Shown: positions 43,230-55,080 of the stretch, piece after piece
Layout: each line of letters opens with the position of its first letter
Position numbering within the stretch: the stretch's first letter is position 1
Source of the DNA: Cryptomeria japonica
Lineage: Eukaryota; Streptophyta; Pinopsida; Cupressales; Cupressaceae
Length of the DNA stretch: 64,000 nt
Assembly (NCBI RefSeq): GCF_030272615.1
Contig: NC_081415.1
Span: forward strand, 107,055,254-107,119,253
Reading direction: 5' to 3'
Position numbers and translations under genes: made by a program
The notes under the pieces: model-generated
The model's database searches: none
The model's input: only the letters and a program-made list of their open reading frames with translations
What the model was told of the DNA's origin: nothing

Positions 43230-44449
43230 CTCTGCTTTGTCTGGTGCATTTACACATAAGAAACATTCAGGTCATCCTGTCTCTTTAAGCCTTGGTGCTT
43301 ATGTTTGCTTGTTAAATCAATAGTACATGATAGTTAGGTCATCCTAGCTCTTTGTGCCTTGTTGCTTATGTCTATATCTAACATTTTAAAATGCCCAATG
43401 ACTATAAACAACATAACAAGTTTAGTGACTAAAGTATTCAGTTGCATTCATACTAAGCTTTGTGTGTTTCAAGAAATTTCAGCATGATAACTTTATTGTT
43501 TCTTTCCTTTGAAGGAAGCTTGAATCTGAAACGATCATCATTTTTTCAGACATGTTCTGATTGACACAAAATTTGTGCCCCAAGTTAAATTGACCATCCT
43601 AAGTTCATTTTCAGGATTGAAATTGAAATATGACATCACTTTTCTAGTCAAAGTCTCACAACATTGACCACTTGACACATTCATCTTTAGGTCAATCTTT
43701 GCATCACTCTGCACTTCAATCTTTTCCAATCAACTCAATAGTCCTTTAATTTATTTCGAATATATTTTTTAAATCATTCTCCATGCTCAAATTACCATCG
43801 CTAAATCTTTTTATCACTTGAATTGCCTAAAATCACTGTGGTACGTTTCCATCTTTTGATTTCGCCCCCAAGGGGACATATTACATCATCATAATCAGTA
43901 ATTACATCATCAAAAGTAGAGAATTTTGTTTTTTCAAATCTTCATCAAAATCTAAGGAGCAAATATTTTCAATCAAAGATTAATCAAACATCAATCAAAT
44001 CTCATCAAATAAGACCTCATTGCTAGGGGCATCTCAACTTCATCGCATCATATCAAGTTGAGGTTCTTCAAATCAAATCAATCGCTAGGGGCATATCAGT
44101 TTCATCACACCAAATCAAGCCAATATTGTCTTCATCTGAATCACTCTCTTAATGGTAATTAGTTTCATCACACCTCATCAAGCTGGTTATTCATTTAAAC
44201 CTAATCAAGGGTTTAAAGTGTCTTTTTGACAGTGATCACACACTCAATCCAAATAGGCATTCAGTTTAATCGTATCAAATCAAGATGGACATTCTATTTT
44301 GCTAATCGTTTCTTGTTCAATCAAGTTCAAAATCGATATTATCTCTTAACTCAACCGATTCTAGTTCAATGAAGTTCTAGATTGGTACCTGCTTCTTGAT
44401 CCATCAAGTTCAAGATTGGTATCTCCGCACATCAATTCAAAGGGGCAAA
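43230..44449 (+). other. 3' untranslated region of element B, right part
   Basis: No coding frame. It repeats short landmarks such as AGGTCATCCT...CTTTG(A/T)GCCTTG, ATCACAC(C)AAATCAAG and TCAAGTTC(A)AGATTGGTA several times. It ends in the polypurine stretch AAAGGGGCAAA just before the 3' LTR. Confidence 0.6.
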
Positions 44450-45317
44450 TGTAACACCCTAAAAATGGTCATCTAAACCATGGGCCCCTAGTCTCGACTA
44501 CATCACCAAGGTTCTAACCAAAGGCAATTGAATCAATCTTGAGTACGTAATTAATTAATTCATAAATCATCAATGTCACATGGCAAATTAATCACTTCGA
44601 TCAAATAAATCATCAAATCCCTTTAATCAATTATCCTATTTATTTATTTAAATATCAATGCATGTTTAATTAATAAATCAATTTGCCATTCAATCATCAA
44701 AAAACAATTAATCATAAAAAAGAATTATTTTGAAAAAGGAATTAATTTGAGATAATTTGAAAAAGAAATTTCAAAAAAGGAGCAAAATTGAATAAAAGGG
44801 AATAAATCAAATAAAGCTTTCTTTAAGAAAGAAAAATGGAATAAATCAATTTTTCTGATTTTATCTCAATTTTAGCTCAATCTTATCTCCTTTAAATCTA
44901 AAGAAAGAAGCCAATCACATCAAATCACCTGGATTGTGCTACTTTTGGAAGAATCTTGACCATCGCTTTCTCTTTGGATTTTCTATAAATTCAGGCTCTC
45001 ATCTCTCAATTAAAAAATACTAGAGATTTTATTGTTATCATGCTAGTTTTTCTCTAGAGTCATTGAGAATATTGCATCTTAGATTATTGCATATTAGCTT
45101 AATCATATTAGCTTAATCATGTTAGTTTGATAGAATCATATAACTTTATAATTATTGCTTGCATCTAGATTTCATATAGCTTAATCTTGCATTCATATAG
45201 ATTAAATCCTCCATCTTGGTGTAGTCTAGTCACTGGTATTGATTAGATAAATCTGAGAGAAAATATATTTTCACATCTTTTAGGAGGCAATAGGTCGATT
45301 TGTTATAGTTTTTTACA
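44450..45317 (+). repeat. 3' LTR of element B
   Basis: TGTAACACCCTAAAAATGG is a common start for plant gypsy LTRs, and it directly follows a polypurine tract. The end is placed at GTTTTTTACA (45317) by analogy with the TTTACA end of element I. No second copy is present to confirm the end. Confidence 0.65.
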
Positions 45318-45414
45318 TTTATTGATTTTGATCAACTAACCATGCATGCAATGATTTATTGAGTGTTTGTGTTTCAGATAAAGATTCCAAATTTCACACA
45401 CACAACTCACTGAC

Positions 45415-45720
45415 CTATTTATAAGAAAATCCTTCAGAATAATAAGCACGCATGGAATCCCTCCACATTCGATAACTATCCAACTCATCATGCAATGTCT
45501 ATATAGACCAAACAATGCCTTGCATACTATCTGCAAGTTGTAGTAGCTGGGGAGGAGGATTAGGGTCATGTCTAATAGTGTGAATATCCCTTATGAAGGA
45601 AGCAATATTCCTCCTCATTCTCTCCCTCAACTTCTCAAGAGGAGGTGGAGGTGGAGGGGGTGTAGATTGGGGTGGAGGTGCCATCTAACCTAACAAATCA
45701 TCTATGTCAAACTCATTCAT
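45415..45720 (-). pseudogene. Proline-rich coding remnant, unrecognised
   Basis: One frame from ATG 45720 reads MNEFDIDDLLG, stop, MAPPPQSTPPPPPPPLEKLR... through 61 codons to a stop at 45499. It then continues in frame with TLHDELDSYRMWRDSMRAYY to a TAG at 45415-45417. It lies just right of element B. The polyproline N-terminus followed by a charged helix could be the start of a retroelement gag or a host gene exon; a donor-like GTCAGT follows its end. No family can be named. Confidence 0.35.
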
Positions 45721-46064
45721 GATGTGAATAAAATATGCATATATCTACAAATATAAAAATTTGCAATTACTTCCTCCCCCCTCGGCTGCCACTACTTTGG
45801 TTGCTTGGGAAAGTTTTTTTGATGAATAACTTTTTTTTTTGGTTTTGGCTTCTTGTCATTCGACTCTCGTAGGGTGATCTTTTATCCACCAACCTTTTTT
45901 GTGAATATGTACTTTAATATTATTTTCTAATAGAGAAGGCCTATTCATCAAAATTTACAATTACTATTTAATTTACATTTCACCTTCCAAAAAAAAACTT
46001 ATAATTAAATACCAAATTTACAAATTTAAATTTAAACATTCAAACTTTTACGCACAATTAAAAT

Positions 46065-46066
<2 letters not shown>
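45721..46066. other. Intergenic, nothing recognised
   Basis: AT-rich with homopolymer runs; no gene or repeat family seen. Confidence 0.5.
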
Positions 46067-46141
<75 letters not shown>

Positions 46142-46210
46142 ATGAGAGAGAGTGATATATATATATATATAGATATATATATATATATATAGGGAGAGAG
46201 AGAGAGAGAG
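46067..46210. repeat. Compound microsatellite (AG)n-(AT)n-(AG)n
   Basis: About 36 AG units at 46067-46138, an AT run at 46155-46191 with one interruption, then AG again to 46210. The antisense open frame of serine-leucine runs is an artefact of this repeat. Confidence 0.95.
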
Positions 46211-46220
46211 ATAAATTTAA

Positions 46221-46677
46221 ACTTTTAAACATCTAACTATACACATGTATAACATTTAAATATATGTAGTATTGGGGTGAAAATGGTTATAAGGAATCTT
46301 ATGTCATAAAAGGTCCTACTAAGGGGTCCTAGGTATGTTAAGTGGTCCTAGGTATCTTAAAAAGTGCTAGGTTATAATAAGAGGTCCTCGGATATCATTT
46401 TAAATTCTAACTATACTTGTTTAACATTTATAGATAACATTGGAAACATATAGAACGTAACATTTCAACATATTAAAAAGAAAGTTAAACATTTAAACAT
46501 CTAACTATACACATGTATAACATTTAAATATATGTAGCATTGGGGTGAAAATGGGTCTAAGGATGTAGTAGGATGTATTAAAGGGTTCTCAATTTCTTAC
46601 AGGATCAAAAGATGTCCTAGGATGTATTAAGGCATCCTTTAATATCTGAAGAGGTCCTAGGATGTAATAAGGAGGCC

Positions 46678-46678
<1 letters not shown>
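46221..46678. repeat. 268-bp direct duplication with GGTCCTA words
   Basis: ATCTAACTATACACATGTAT through GGGGTGAAAATGG occurs at 46231 and again at 46499, 268 bases apart. Each copy is followed by a string of GGTCCTAGG(A/T)-type words separated by about 15-25 bases. These words echo the GGTCCTAAGGGG core of the repeat field at 1-1335. Confidence 0.65.

Positions 46679-46714
<36 letters not shown>
46679..46714. repeat. (AG)n microsatellite
   Basis: About 18 AG units. Confidence 0.95.
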
Positions 46715-46717
<3 letters not shown>

Positions 46718-46970
46718 TATTGTTTATTTTCTATCTATAGTTTATTGTTTGTTTTCTGTCTAGGGTTTATTGTTCATTTTTTTCTAGGGTTTATTGTTCA
46801 TTTGTTTTCCGTCTAGGGTTTATTGTTAGTTTGTTTTCTTTTGAGGGTTTATTGTTCGTTTGTTTTCTGTCTAGGGTTTATTGTTAGTTTCTTTTCTTTC
46901 TAGGGTTTATTGTTCGTTTGTTTTTTGTTTAGGGTTTATTGTTCATTTATATTTTTGTTTTTGTTTTCTA
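46715..46970. repeat. Minisatellite with telomere-like TAGGGTTTA core
   Basis: Roughly eight to nine copies of a 24-32-base unit of the form TAGGGTTTATTGTTCGTTTG followed by TTTTCTGTC. The core TAGGGTTTA contains the plant telomere heptamer in rotated form. It directly follows the AG microsatellite. Confidence 0.8.
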
Positions 46971-47337
46971 ACTAGGGTTTTAAGATTTAACTATTTTTCA
47001 TTTTTCATGTTTTTTATAATATTTGAAAACTAAAAACAACTATTTTAAGCATAAAATTAAATTATTTTTTTACACTATTAAAAAATAACGTTTTCAAAAT
47101 TTAAAATTTTAACCTACTCACTACAATTAAACATAAACAATAAATTAACATGTTTGTAGAAAAATAATAGTAAAAAATGAAAAAAATTATTAAAAAAAAA
47201 GGTACGTACATGGAATGAGAAAAAAAATGTGACAAATATCTGAAACAAAGGTGCGTACCTGAAAGACAGAGAATTGTTGATGATGAGGAGTGCTTTGTGT
47301 CATACCGGAGGAGATGAAGAGCCCTTGAAGATGAAGA

Positions 47338-47661
47338 ATGTTCAAAACCATATGTAAGGTATCTGGTAAGTGCTATAAAGTTGTCATTGATAGTGGTAGT
47401 TCAGATAATCTTGTTTTAGAAGAGATGGTGAATAAGTTGAATTTGGAAAGATTGAAACAACCTAAGTCTTATCAGATAACATGGATTCAGGATGATCATA
47501 AGTTGTTAGTAAGTGAGCAATGTTTGGTAAAATTGAACATTTGGAATTATCATGATGAAGTCTTGTGTGATATTATGCCTATGGATATTTGTCACATTTT
47601 GTTGTGTAGACTTTCGCAGTTTGATAGACAGGCAATACATGATGGGAGGAAGAATACATAA
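47338..47661 (+). pseudogene. pol: Element D pol: aspartic protease
   Basis: 107 codons open. FKTICKVSGKCYKVVIDSGS holds the active site D-S-G, followed by DNLVLEEMVNKLNL, then YQITWIQDDHKLLVSEQCLV, and the closing LCRLSQFDRQAIHDGRKNT, which matches the gypsy L-G-R-PW-x-x-D-x-x-x-x-HDGR-x-N end. G-R-PW is changed to CRLSQ, so it is altered at the conserved Leu-Gly-Arg. The TAA after NT is premature. Confidence 0.82.
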
Positions 47662-47696
47662 ACTATTGTGGCCAATGGGATGAAGCAAACCTTGTT

Positions 47697-49125
47697 TGTT
47701 GGCATATGTGTAGAGTTTGATGACATGATGATAATGTATATTGTCATTGATGTCAATATGTTGAAGTATGAACCAGTATATGCGGAAAGTGAAGTGGTAT
47801 GGTGGAATGTGAACCAGTATATGCAAAGTTTATATCGAGGTTTCATTTGATATGACTATTGGTTGGTCGTGTCAGCTTCAGGGTTTCAAGTTGATGCATT
47901 TCAAGTCCGTGTAAATCAATTGACAACATTTTGCGATGAGTTAGCATTGAAATGAAGATCAGATCGTGTTGCCATGTCAGCTTTGTACATGTGAAGAATC
48001 TACTTTAGGATCTAGCATGAAGGCGATTGACTCTATCCACCTTGGGAATGTACGAAATCTCAGTAAACGGTGGAGAGCGCATGATGCATTATCAGCTTCT
48101 AGAAGCGGTGAAGAATGGACGATGCAGAATGTCTTGAGATCTGTTCAAGATTGTTTTACCCTATGCAATGTGATTGAACGGTCAGGATTGGACCAACTGT
48201 ATTGTTAACCTAAGATGTTTAGGGTTTAGGGTTTATGCCACCGACCTATCTGTTACCTATAAGGTTGATGATGTTTTTCATTTGAAGTTGTTGGCAAATG
48301 TTGTGTGTGTGTATCCGAGTGAAGAGATACTTGATTCTTGCCAAACCAGAGAAGTGAGTAGATACCTGTAGAGTCTGGTTGTAGAAGTAAAGGAATTAAA
48401 GTGGATATGAATTGGCATTGAATGTTGTTATCAGAGTAGTGTATTACTTGTTGACTTCTAACCATTTCAGCAGTTGGAAAATCCCTTAATCGGGTAGCCT
48501 TAACAAGATTTTTGTAAATCCTTTAACAGGGTGACTCAAAATCATTGAGTTCTTAAAATCCTCTAACAAGGTAACCTTCAATAGGGTTTTAACCTTTAAC
48601 CGGGTATTTAGCCATCCCTTAACCGGGTGATCCCTAGAAGGATTGGTTCCTAGCAGAACCTATTGTAAAGTCTTTAACTGGACTAGGCTCCTAATAGAGT
48701 GAAATTTAGAAGATTTCAAGAATAACTTGTGGGTATTCATCCCCACCATGGTTTTTCCCAGTTGGGTTTCCACGTGAAAAATGACTGTGTTATGTGTGAT
48801 GCTTTTTCATGTGATGCTTTAGTGTTTTCTGTTAAGCATTAATGGAAGTTTTTCCAATGGTCATAAGTATTTCTGATAATACTTTTTTAACAAATGTGTG
48901 AAGTTGATATGAGTTATTAGGTTTGGAGATGATCTAGATGTTACCGATTTATATCTGTTATAGTCATACTATATTTTACTAGTATTGCCTTGTTGTAGAT
49001 CGGTGATACTATTTACCAGTTTGCGCAGTCTTTGTAGTTTAAGTTGTTGAAGAAGTTTTTGTCCATACTGATTCACCCCCCCTCTCAGTATCTATTGAGT
49101 ATTTACTGTTCATCATTATTCATCA
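47697..49125 (+). repeat. 5' LTR of copia element E
   Basis: 1,429 bases, TGTTGGCATATG...TATTCATCA, matching 60235-61681. Contains tandem-like ATCCCTTAA(C)CGGGT phrases at about 48480-48680. Short open frames inside it (47668-48371) are not genes. Confidence 0.92.
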
Positions 49126-49139
49126 ATTGGTATCAAAGC
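49126..49139 (+). other. Primer binding site of element E
   Basis: ATTGGTATCAAAGC, one mismatch from the initiator-Met tRNA site. Confidence 0.85.
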
Positions 49140-49196
49140 ATCCTCCAGGTCCTCTATGTTATAAGCTTAACCTCGTGAGGAAAAGATCTTATTCTA

Positions 49197-50160
49197 ATGA
49201 TGAAGAGGGAAGGTCCTAAGTTTAACAGAGATAACTTTAAGATATGGAAGGACATAATGAAGATCTACATTAATAGCATGGGTGATCAACACTAGAACTA
49301 TGTTGAGAATACTTATGTTGTTCCTATCGGTACTCTCACCGATGATCAAAGAAGAGAGATTCAGGAGAATGGGCAAGTTAGTGAAGCTCTTATCAGCAGT
49401 CTATCTAATATTGAGTTTATTGATGTTTAGGATAAAGACAATCCCAAAGATGTATGGGATACTCTGGACAATATCTATGGTGGTGATGAGCTATGAAACA
49501 AGCTAAGGAAGAGAACCTTAGGAGAAAATTTGAAGACATGCGGATGGTTGAAGGAAAGAACATTCAACAATATGGGGTAAGAATTAAAACTATTGTTGGA
49601 GACATCAAAAGTGCAGGAGGTACAATAGATGATTCCATCATTGTCAGCAAATTTTTTAGATCTTTGTTACCGTTCTATGCAATAAGGGTTACCGCTATTC
49701 AAAAGTTGAGATCTATTGACAAGACAAAGGTATCCCTAGACTCCATCATTGCTAAGTTGACTGCATATGAGCTAAATAGTTTAGATGGCAGTATTCAGAA
49801 GACTGAATCAGCCTTTAGAGCATCTGTTGCACCATCTACAATGGGAAAAGAAGTTGGTACCAGCTGTGAACCTAGACAAAGCAGAGATATGGATTATGAG
49901 GAGATCGTGATATAATTTGAATCTCTTCTTGCTAAGAGACTTCCTAAGGGAACTGGAAAATATAGAGGTAAGCTCCCTTTGAAATTCTTTTCTTGTAATA
50001 GGATATGACACATTGCTGTCAACTATCCCAACAGTGATCATAAGGACGAACCGGAGAGGTTTAAAAAGTTCAAAGGAGGAAATAGGAGAAATTTTCTTGT
50101 TGCAGTCAATGAAGGTGTCACTGATGATGAATCAGAAGATGAAGAAAGCGAAGACATAGT
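49197..50160 (+). pseudogene. gag: Copia E gag
   Basis: ATG 49197 starts MMKREGPKFNRDNFKIWKDI, stops at a TAG after DQH (a Trp or Gln position in relatives), and continues with VPIGTLTDDQRREIQENGQV. A one-base change near 49490 moves the frame. The 140-codon part 49493-49915 has MRMVEGKNIQQYGVRIKTIV and ISKFFRSL-type helices. A zinc-knuckle relic, FFSCNRI, stop, HIAVNYP, lies near 49985-50030, followed by an acidic run (DDESEDEESED) leading into protease. Confidence 0.82.
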
Positions 50161-50712
50161 GTTTGTAGCAGTTAAGGAAGATGTGTCAGACAAGAAGGCT
50201 CTTGTCTATCACTTTGATAATTCTAATGAGTGGATTATTGATAGTGGATGTTCTCACCACATGACTGGTGACTAGAGAAAGTTTCTGTCTCTGGAAGAGT
50301 ACGATAGAGGTGTAGTTTGATTTGGTAATGATGCACCTTGTATGGTAAAAGGTAGAGGGTCCATCTCTCTGAATGGAAAATGTAGTGCTGATAATGTGTA
50401 TTAGGTAGAAGGTCTTAGGCACAACCTTTTGAGTGATGCCTAGCTGAATGATAATGGACTCACTCTGGAATTCAAAGATGGAGTGCGCAAAATAAAAGGA
50501 AAGAGTGGTGAACTAATGCCCATCGCTATGCAGACCAAAGGTAACTTATTTTAGTTAAATGTAAATGTCAATCAACGTCTAATGGCTAAGTTTGATGATA
50601 GATGTATATGGCATATGAGACTTTTCCATGTAAATTTTGATAATATTGTGAAGGCTAGTAAGATCAAGGTAGTTAGAGGATTGCCTGTGCTGAGAAAACT
50701 AGAGAATCTTTT
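50161..50712 (+). pseudogene. pol: Copia E pol: protease and pre-integrase domain
   Basis: EWIIDSGCSHHMTGD (50225 onward) is the intact protease active site, followed by a TAG where relatives have a sense codon. GNDAPCMVKGRGSISLNGK and LRHNLLS follow, then pre-integrase CIWHMRLFHVNFDNIVKASK. Stops fall at 50273, 50318, 50401, 50443 and 50553. A one-base deletion near 50725 shifts the frame into integrase. Confidence 0.82.
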
Positions 50713-52035
50713 GTGCAGAAATGTCAACTAGGGAAAATGTCTTCCTCAATCATCAAAGGTAAATATTTCATAGCAAATAATTTTCTTGATCTTATGCATA
50801 CTGATTTGTGTGGTCCTATGAAAACTAGGAGTGTTCAGGGAGATAGGTATTTTATGATCCTTACTAATGATTGCTCAAGAATAATGTGGGTCACATTTTT
50901 GAAAGACAAGTCTGAAGCTTTTGGGAAGTTTAAAGCCTTCGAAGCACTAGTTGAAAAGGAAAGCGGTAAGAGGATTAAGTGCCTCAGATCCGATCAAGGA
51001 GGTGATTTCACTTCTGGTGAATTCAACAAATACTGTGAAGAGAACGACATCAAGATGTAACTGTCTACCCCCCAAACTCCACAACAGAATGGCTTGGCAG
51101 AAAGGAACAACCAGATTGTAGTTGAAGCAGCCAGAATGATGTTGATTCAAGGGAAGGTTGCTCACACTTTTTGGAGAGAAGCCATGAGCACTACAGTCTA
51201 CACTATGAACCAGGCACTCATCAAGAAAGGAAAGGATAAAACTCCATATGAGTATTGGACCAGTAAGACACTAGTGGTAAGCTACTTTAGAGTATTTGGT
51301 AGCAAGTGTTATATCAAGAGAAGTGAACACCAAAGCAAGTTTGATGTAAAATGTGATGAGGGAATATTCCTAGGGTATTCCACCAAGAGAAAAGCTCTCA
51401 AGTGTTTTAACAATAGGACTCGGAGAATTGTGGAAAGTATTAATGTTAGAGTTGATGAAACCTTTGAGAAACCTAAGGAAATCGACAGCGAGCAAGCGGT
51501 AGATGAACCGGGTGTAACCTTATGGGAACCAATTGCAAAACAACCAAGTATAGGTAATAGTACTCCTACATCAGTAGATGTTGCGGTTGTTGAAGATGAA
51601 GATGAGGATGAAGAGGAAAATCAAGAGGAATCAATTAAGATCATTCCTCGGTATGTAAAGTTGCATCATGATCCAAAGAAAATCATAGGGGATAAGGATG
51701 TAGGAATCCTTACAAGAAGAAAGGTAAGAGAGAATTTTTGCATGGTCTCTAAATTTGAGCCCAAAACAGTTAAAGAGGCACACAAAGATGAAGACTGGAT
51801 TAAGGCTATGGAAGAGGAAATTGAGCAAATAGAAAAGAATGGTACATGGTATTTGGTACCCAGACCTAAGCACAAAAACATTATTAGCACCAAATGGGTT
51901 TTTAGAAACAAGCCAAATGAAGATGGCTCAGTGGTAAGAAACAAAGCAAGATTGGTATGTAAGAGATATGCTCAAAAGGAAGGAGAAGACTATGGAGAAA
52001 CCTTTGCTCTAGTAGCTAGATTGGAAGGAGTTTGA
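50713..52035 (+). pseudogene. pol: Copia E pol: integrase and start of reverse transcriptase
   Basis: One frame: 50713-51060, a TAA at 51058, then 51094-52035. Catalytic Asp in MHTDLCGPMKTRS, Asp in LRSDQGGDF, and Glu in NGLAERNNQI, so D-D-E is complete. Next come FWREAMSTTVYTMNQALI and GIFLGYSTKRKALKCF, an acidic linker (EDEDEDEEENQEE), and the reverse transcriptase entry [18 protein letters not shown] and ETFALVARLEGV, before a TGA at 52033. Confidence 0.87.
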
Positions 52036-52878
52036 ATGCTACTTGCATATGCAACCTTCAAGGGATTCAAAGTGTATCAGATGGATATGAAATCTGCATT
52101 CCTAAATGGAATACTTGAAGAGGAAGTATATATAGAGCAACCAGATGGGTTTTCCCTATCATAAGACAATGATATGGTGTAGGCTACTTAAAACTTTGTA
52201 TGGTTTGAAGCAAGCACCTAGAGCATGGTATGAATGTTTATACTCCCATATATAAATATTGGATTTGAAAGAACAAGTGAAGATAGCAATATCTATTTGA
52301 AGTCAGAAGGAGATTAGATTTTAATCTATGAAGTGTTTGTTGATGACATAATTTTTGGAGGAGATGACAAGATGATTCATTTGTTTGCAGATGAAATGAA
52401 GAAGGAATTTGAGATGTCACTAATTGGAAAGATTAAGTTCTTCATTGGAATACATATTCAACAAATGAAAGATGGTATCTTTATCACTCAGTCCAAGTAT
52501 GTCAAAGAGGTGTTAAAGACCTTTGGCATGGAAGAAAGTAAACCTGTTGGTACACCAATGATGACCAGTTGTAAATTGTCAAAAGAAGATGACTCAGCAT
52601 TGGTGAATGAGAAAGGATATCGATCAATTATTAGTAAGCTTCATTATGTAGTACACAACAGACCAGACATTGCCCATGTAGTGGGCATTGCTATACATTT
52701 TCAAAAAAGTCCAAGAGAATCCCACTTGGTAGCAGTCAAGCAGATTCTTAGATATATGAAGGGAACTATAGATTATGGATTGTGGTATCCATACAGTAAT
52801 GATTTCAATCTCAAAGTGTTTACCAATGTCAATTGGGCTGGTAATGTGGACAACCGGAAGAGCACAATCGGTGGTTCA
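52036..52878 (+). pseudogene. pol: Copia E pol: reverse transcriptase and first part of RNase H
   Basis: [20 protein letters not shown] holds the first catalytic Asp. Stops and frameshifts follow through [13 protein letters not shown]. From 52333 the frame is open again with [13 protein letters not shown] (catalytic Asp pair), EFEMSLIGKIKFFIGIHIQQ and RPDIAHVVGIAIHF, then the RNase H start VFTNVNWAGNVDNRKSTIGG. The coding sequence ends at 52878, where the LTR of element G begins. The apparent frame to 53016 reads into that LTR. Confidence 0.87.
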
Positions 52879-53931
52879 TGTTGGTATTTTGGTATGGTTT
52901 TGTCATTGATGTCAGCTTCTACTAAAACTCTATCACTTTGGAGATCCAACAACATTCACCGGCAAGCAACTAAGTTTTGCACAGTCACCGGTATGTGGTA
53001 CACCGATAGGATATAATGATCACCAGCACTTGGAATGGCATGGAAAACACTTGGTAATGTTGAAGATATTGTTTGGACATCTTATCTTGGAGAATTGTTT
53101 ATTGGCATATTCATATTTGCATATTTGTTGTTACTGGCAAATAGGTCCAGGTTATGCACCGACAAGTTTGTCTTTTCAAGATCAGCATGACACACTATGG
53201 AGATGATTAATTGTTATTGTAAATGCATTAAGCCGACATGTTGAATTAGTTATTGCATCAGATATTGTATTGCTTGTAAAATGATCTTATTGTAATATCT
53301 TGTAGAGTCGACCTACTATAATTGGTCTTAGGTTATGGTATAAATGTAAAGTCTTATTTGTAAGATCAAATGTGGAATGCAAAAAGGATAAAAGTGAAGG
53401 TATATGCGAGATTAAGCAGAGCTATACATACAGACATCATTTGAAGGTGAAGCTAGGTTTTTGTGAAAGCATATTAGAACTACACTGGTACTGAATCCAG
53501 CATATGAAGATGTTATTTTGAGTAGTACATTCTTATTGGATTTAACCATCCAATTGTAGTCAGTGTGACTCCCATTTTTGATTGAGCAGTGAGCTCTAGG
53601 CACTTGGCCTTTCTGCATGTGCAAATCTCATTTATGTATAGTTACTAGCTGCAATAGTATTATTTGATTGTGGGTAAGGTTTCCCACCATGGTTTTTCCC
53701 CTTACAGGGTTTCTAAGTACAAATATTGGTGTTATGTTTTGTGGATGACTTTGTCTTTTTGTTTCATTCATTAATCTTTACTGGTATTGCAATTATCTGT
53801 CAAAACTATCCACTGGTATAATAGATTGGTTCACCAGTATTAAGCAGTAAATTGGTTAAGTTTCTTTTGGTTTAAATTTATTAGACAACTGATTCACACC
53901 CCCCCCTCTTAGTTGCCTCCGGGACCTAACA
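52879..53931 (+). repeat. 5' LTR of copia element G
   Basis: 1,053 bases, TGTTGGTATTTTGG...GACCTAACA. A TATA box, TATAAAT, lies at 53339-53345, conserved at 58978-58984 in the 3' copy. Confidence 0.92.
53339..53345 (+). promoter_or_regulatory. TATA box in the element G 5' LTR
   Basis: TATAAAT in GGTTATGGTATAAATG, about 460 bases into the LTR and kept in both LTRs; likely core promoter of the element. Confidence 0.5.
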
Positions 53932-53945
53932 ATTGGTATTAGAGA
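53932..53945 (+). other. Primer binding site of element G, mutated
   Basis: ATTGGTATTAGAGA, two mismatches to the initiator-Met tRNA site ATTGGTATCAGAGC. Confidence 0.8.
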
Positions 53946-53987
53946 TAATTCCTCTTTTGTAGAAGTTTAATAGCTTGAGGAGATCCA

Positions 53988-55080
53988 ATGTCTACTAACT
54001 ATTTTAGGAAAGACAGTCCTAAACTTGATGGAACCAACTATGGCATATGGAAGATCAGAATGGAGACACATCTAAATTGCATTGGAAAGGACATCTGGGA
54101 TGTTACAAAGAATGGTTATACTGCTGCTACTTCTAGTCAGCCTAATCCACCTAACTTGACTTAAGATGAGGAAAATGATTGCAAAGTAAGAGAAGCACTT
54201 TTAAGCGCATTAACAGATCAACAAATCATGAGATTATCAGATAGATCAACTACTAAAGCTATTTGGGATCATTTGGAAACACTAAATGAAGGAGATTCCA
54301 CAGTGAAAATTGCAAAACTTGAAAGCATTCAGGTCAGGTATGAAAATCTGAAAATGGAAGAAGATGAAAGGATTTCTGCTTTTATGGAAAGAGTTAATAA
54401 AATTGTTTTGGGTATTAAATGTTGTGGAGGAACCTTAAGTGAAGATGAAATTGTTTCGAAAGTTTTAAGAGGATTGCCACTGACATATAAAATGAAGGTT
54501 ACTACTATAAATGAGTTAAGAACAATGCCTAATACATTAGTAACTAGGGATACATTGATTGGAAAACTTTCAGCCTTTGAAATTGAGGAATTTGGCCCTG
54601 TTCCTACTATAAAAATAGATTTAGCCTTCAAAGCATCAACATCATTTTCATCATCATTTGACAAATCTGATTGGAAAGCCTTTTATGCAAGAGAACTTGA
54701 GGAAAGCAAGAGAGAAAATGAAGAACTTGAAGAGCTTGAAGCACTATTTGCAAGAAAAATGCCTAAAGGTCCAGCTGGAAGTAAGTATGAACGTAAAGCA
54801 CCCTTTAAATGTTTTAACTACAATAAGATTGGTCATATGGCTTCAAGATTCCCTGATAGACATGCTAGACTAAGAGAAGAAGCTAGAAGGACACACAAGA
54901 CTAATCCTGAATATCAGAGATACAGATTTAAGAAGAATAAGGATAAATCTTGTTATGTTGCTGATGAAGGAGTGACTGATGTTTCTGATGAAGATCTGAC
55001 AAACAATGGATGGGTTTTTATTGCTATAATAGAATATCAACCGACACTCGCAGTCAAATCGGTAGAACAGGCCTTGGTAG
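53988..55080 (+). pseudogene. gag: Copia G gag
   Basis: ATG 53988 reads MSTNYFRKDSPKLDGTNYGI. One TAA at 54162 interrupts, then the frame is open from before 54228 onward. UBN2-like helices include REALLSALTDQQIMRLSDRS and EDEIVSKVLRGLPLTYKMKV. A Glu-rich coiled-coil-like run follows (KRENEELEELEALF), then a zinc-knuckle relic CFNYNKIGHMASRFPD (second and last Cys replaced by Tyr and Phe), and an acidic tail before protease. Confidence 0.85.

Larger units (their letters stand above)
32667..45317 (+). mobile_element. Ty3/gypsy element B (Tat type), 5'-truncated, split by element C
   Basis: Begins abruptly inside pol exactly at the edge of element A's LTR. It continues as RNase H, a second RNase H, integrase and a long 3' untranslated region (35087-35891 and 43230-44449), and ends in a 3' LTR (44450-45317). 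Element C (35892-43229) interrupts the untranslated part. The second RNase H between RNase H and integrase marks the Tat lineage. The 5' LTR, gag, protease and most of reverse transcriptase are missing. Many stops; inactive. Confidence 0.82.

Noticed and set aside
46032-46232. 66-codon minus-strand frame of serine-leucine repeats
   Set aside because: It is the translation of the AG/AT microsatellite.
47668-48371. Small genes in the left LTR of element E
   Set aside because: The frames are inside an LTR, and the equivalent positions in the other LTR (60235-61681) do not preserve them consistently.
52333-53016. A fused protein ending in SCWYFGMVLSLMS
   Set aside because: The frame simply runs from RNase H of element E into the LTR of element G at 52879.
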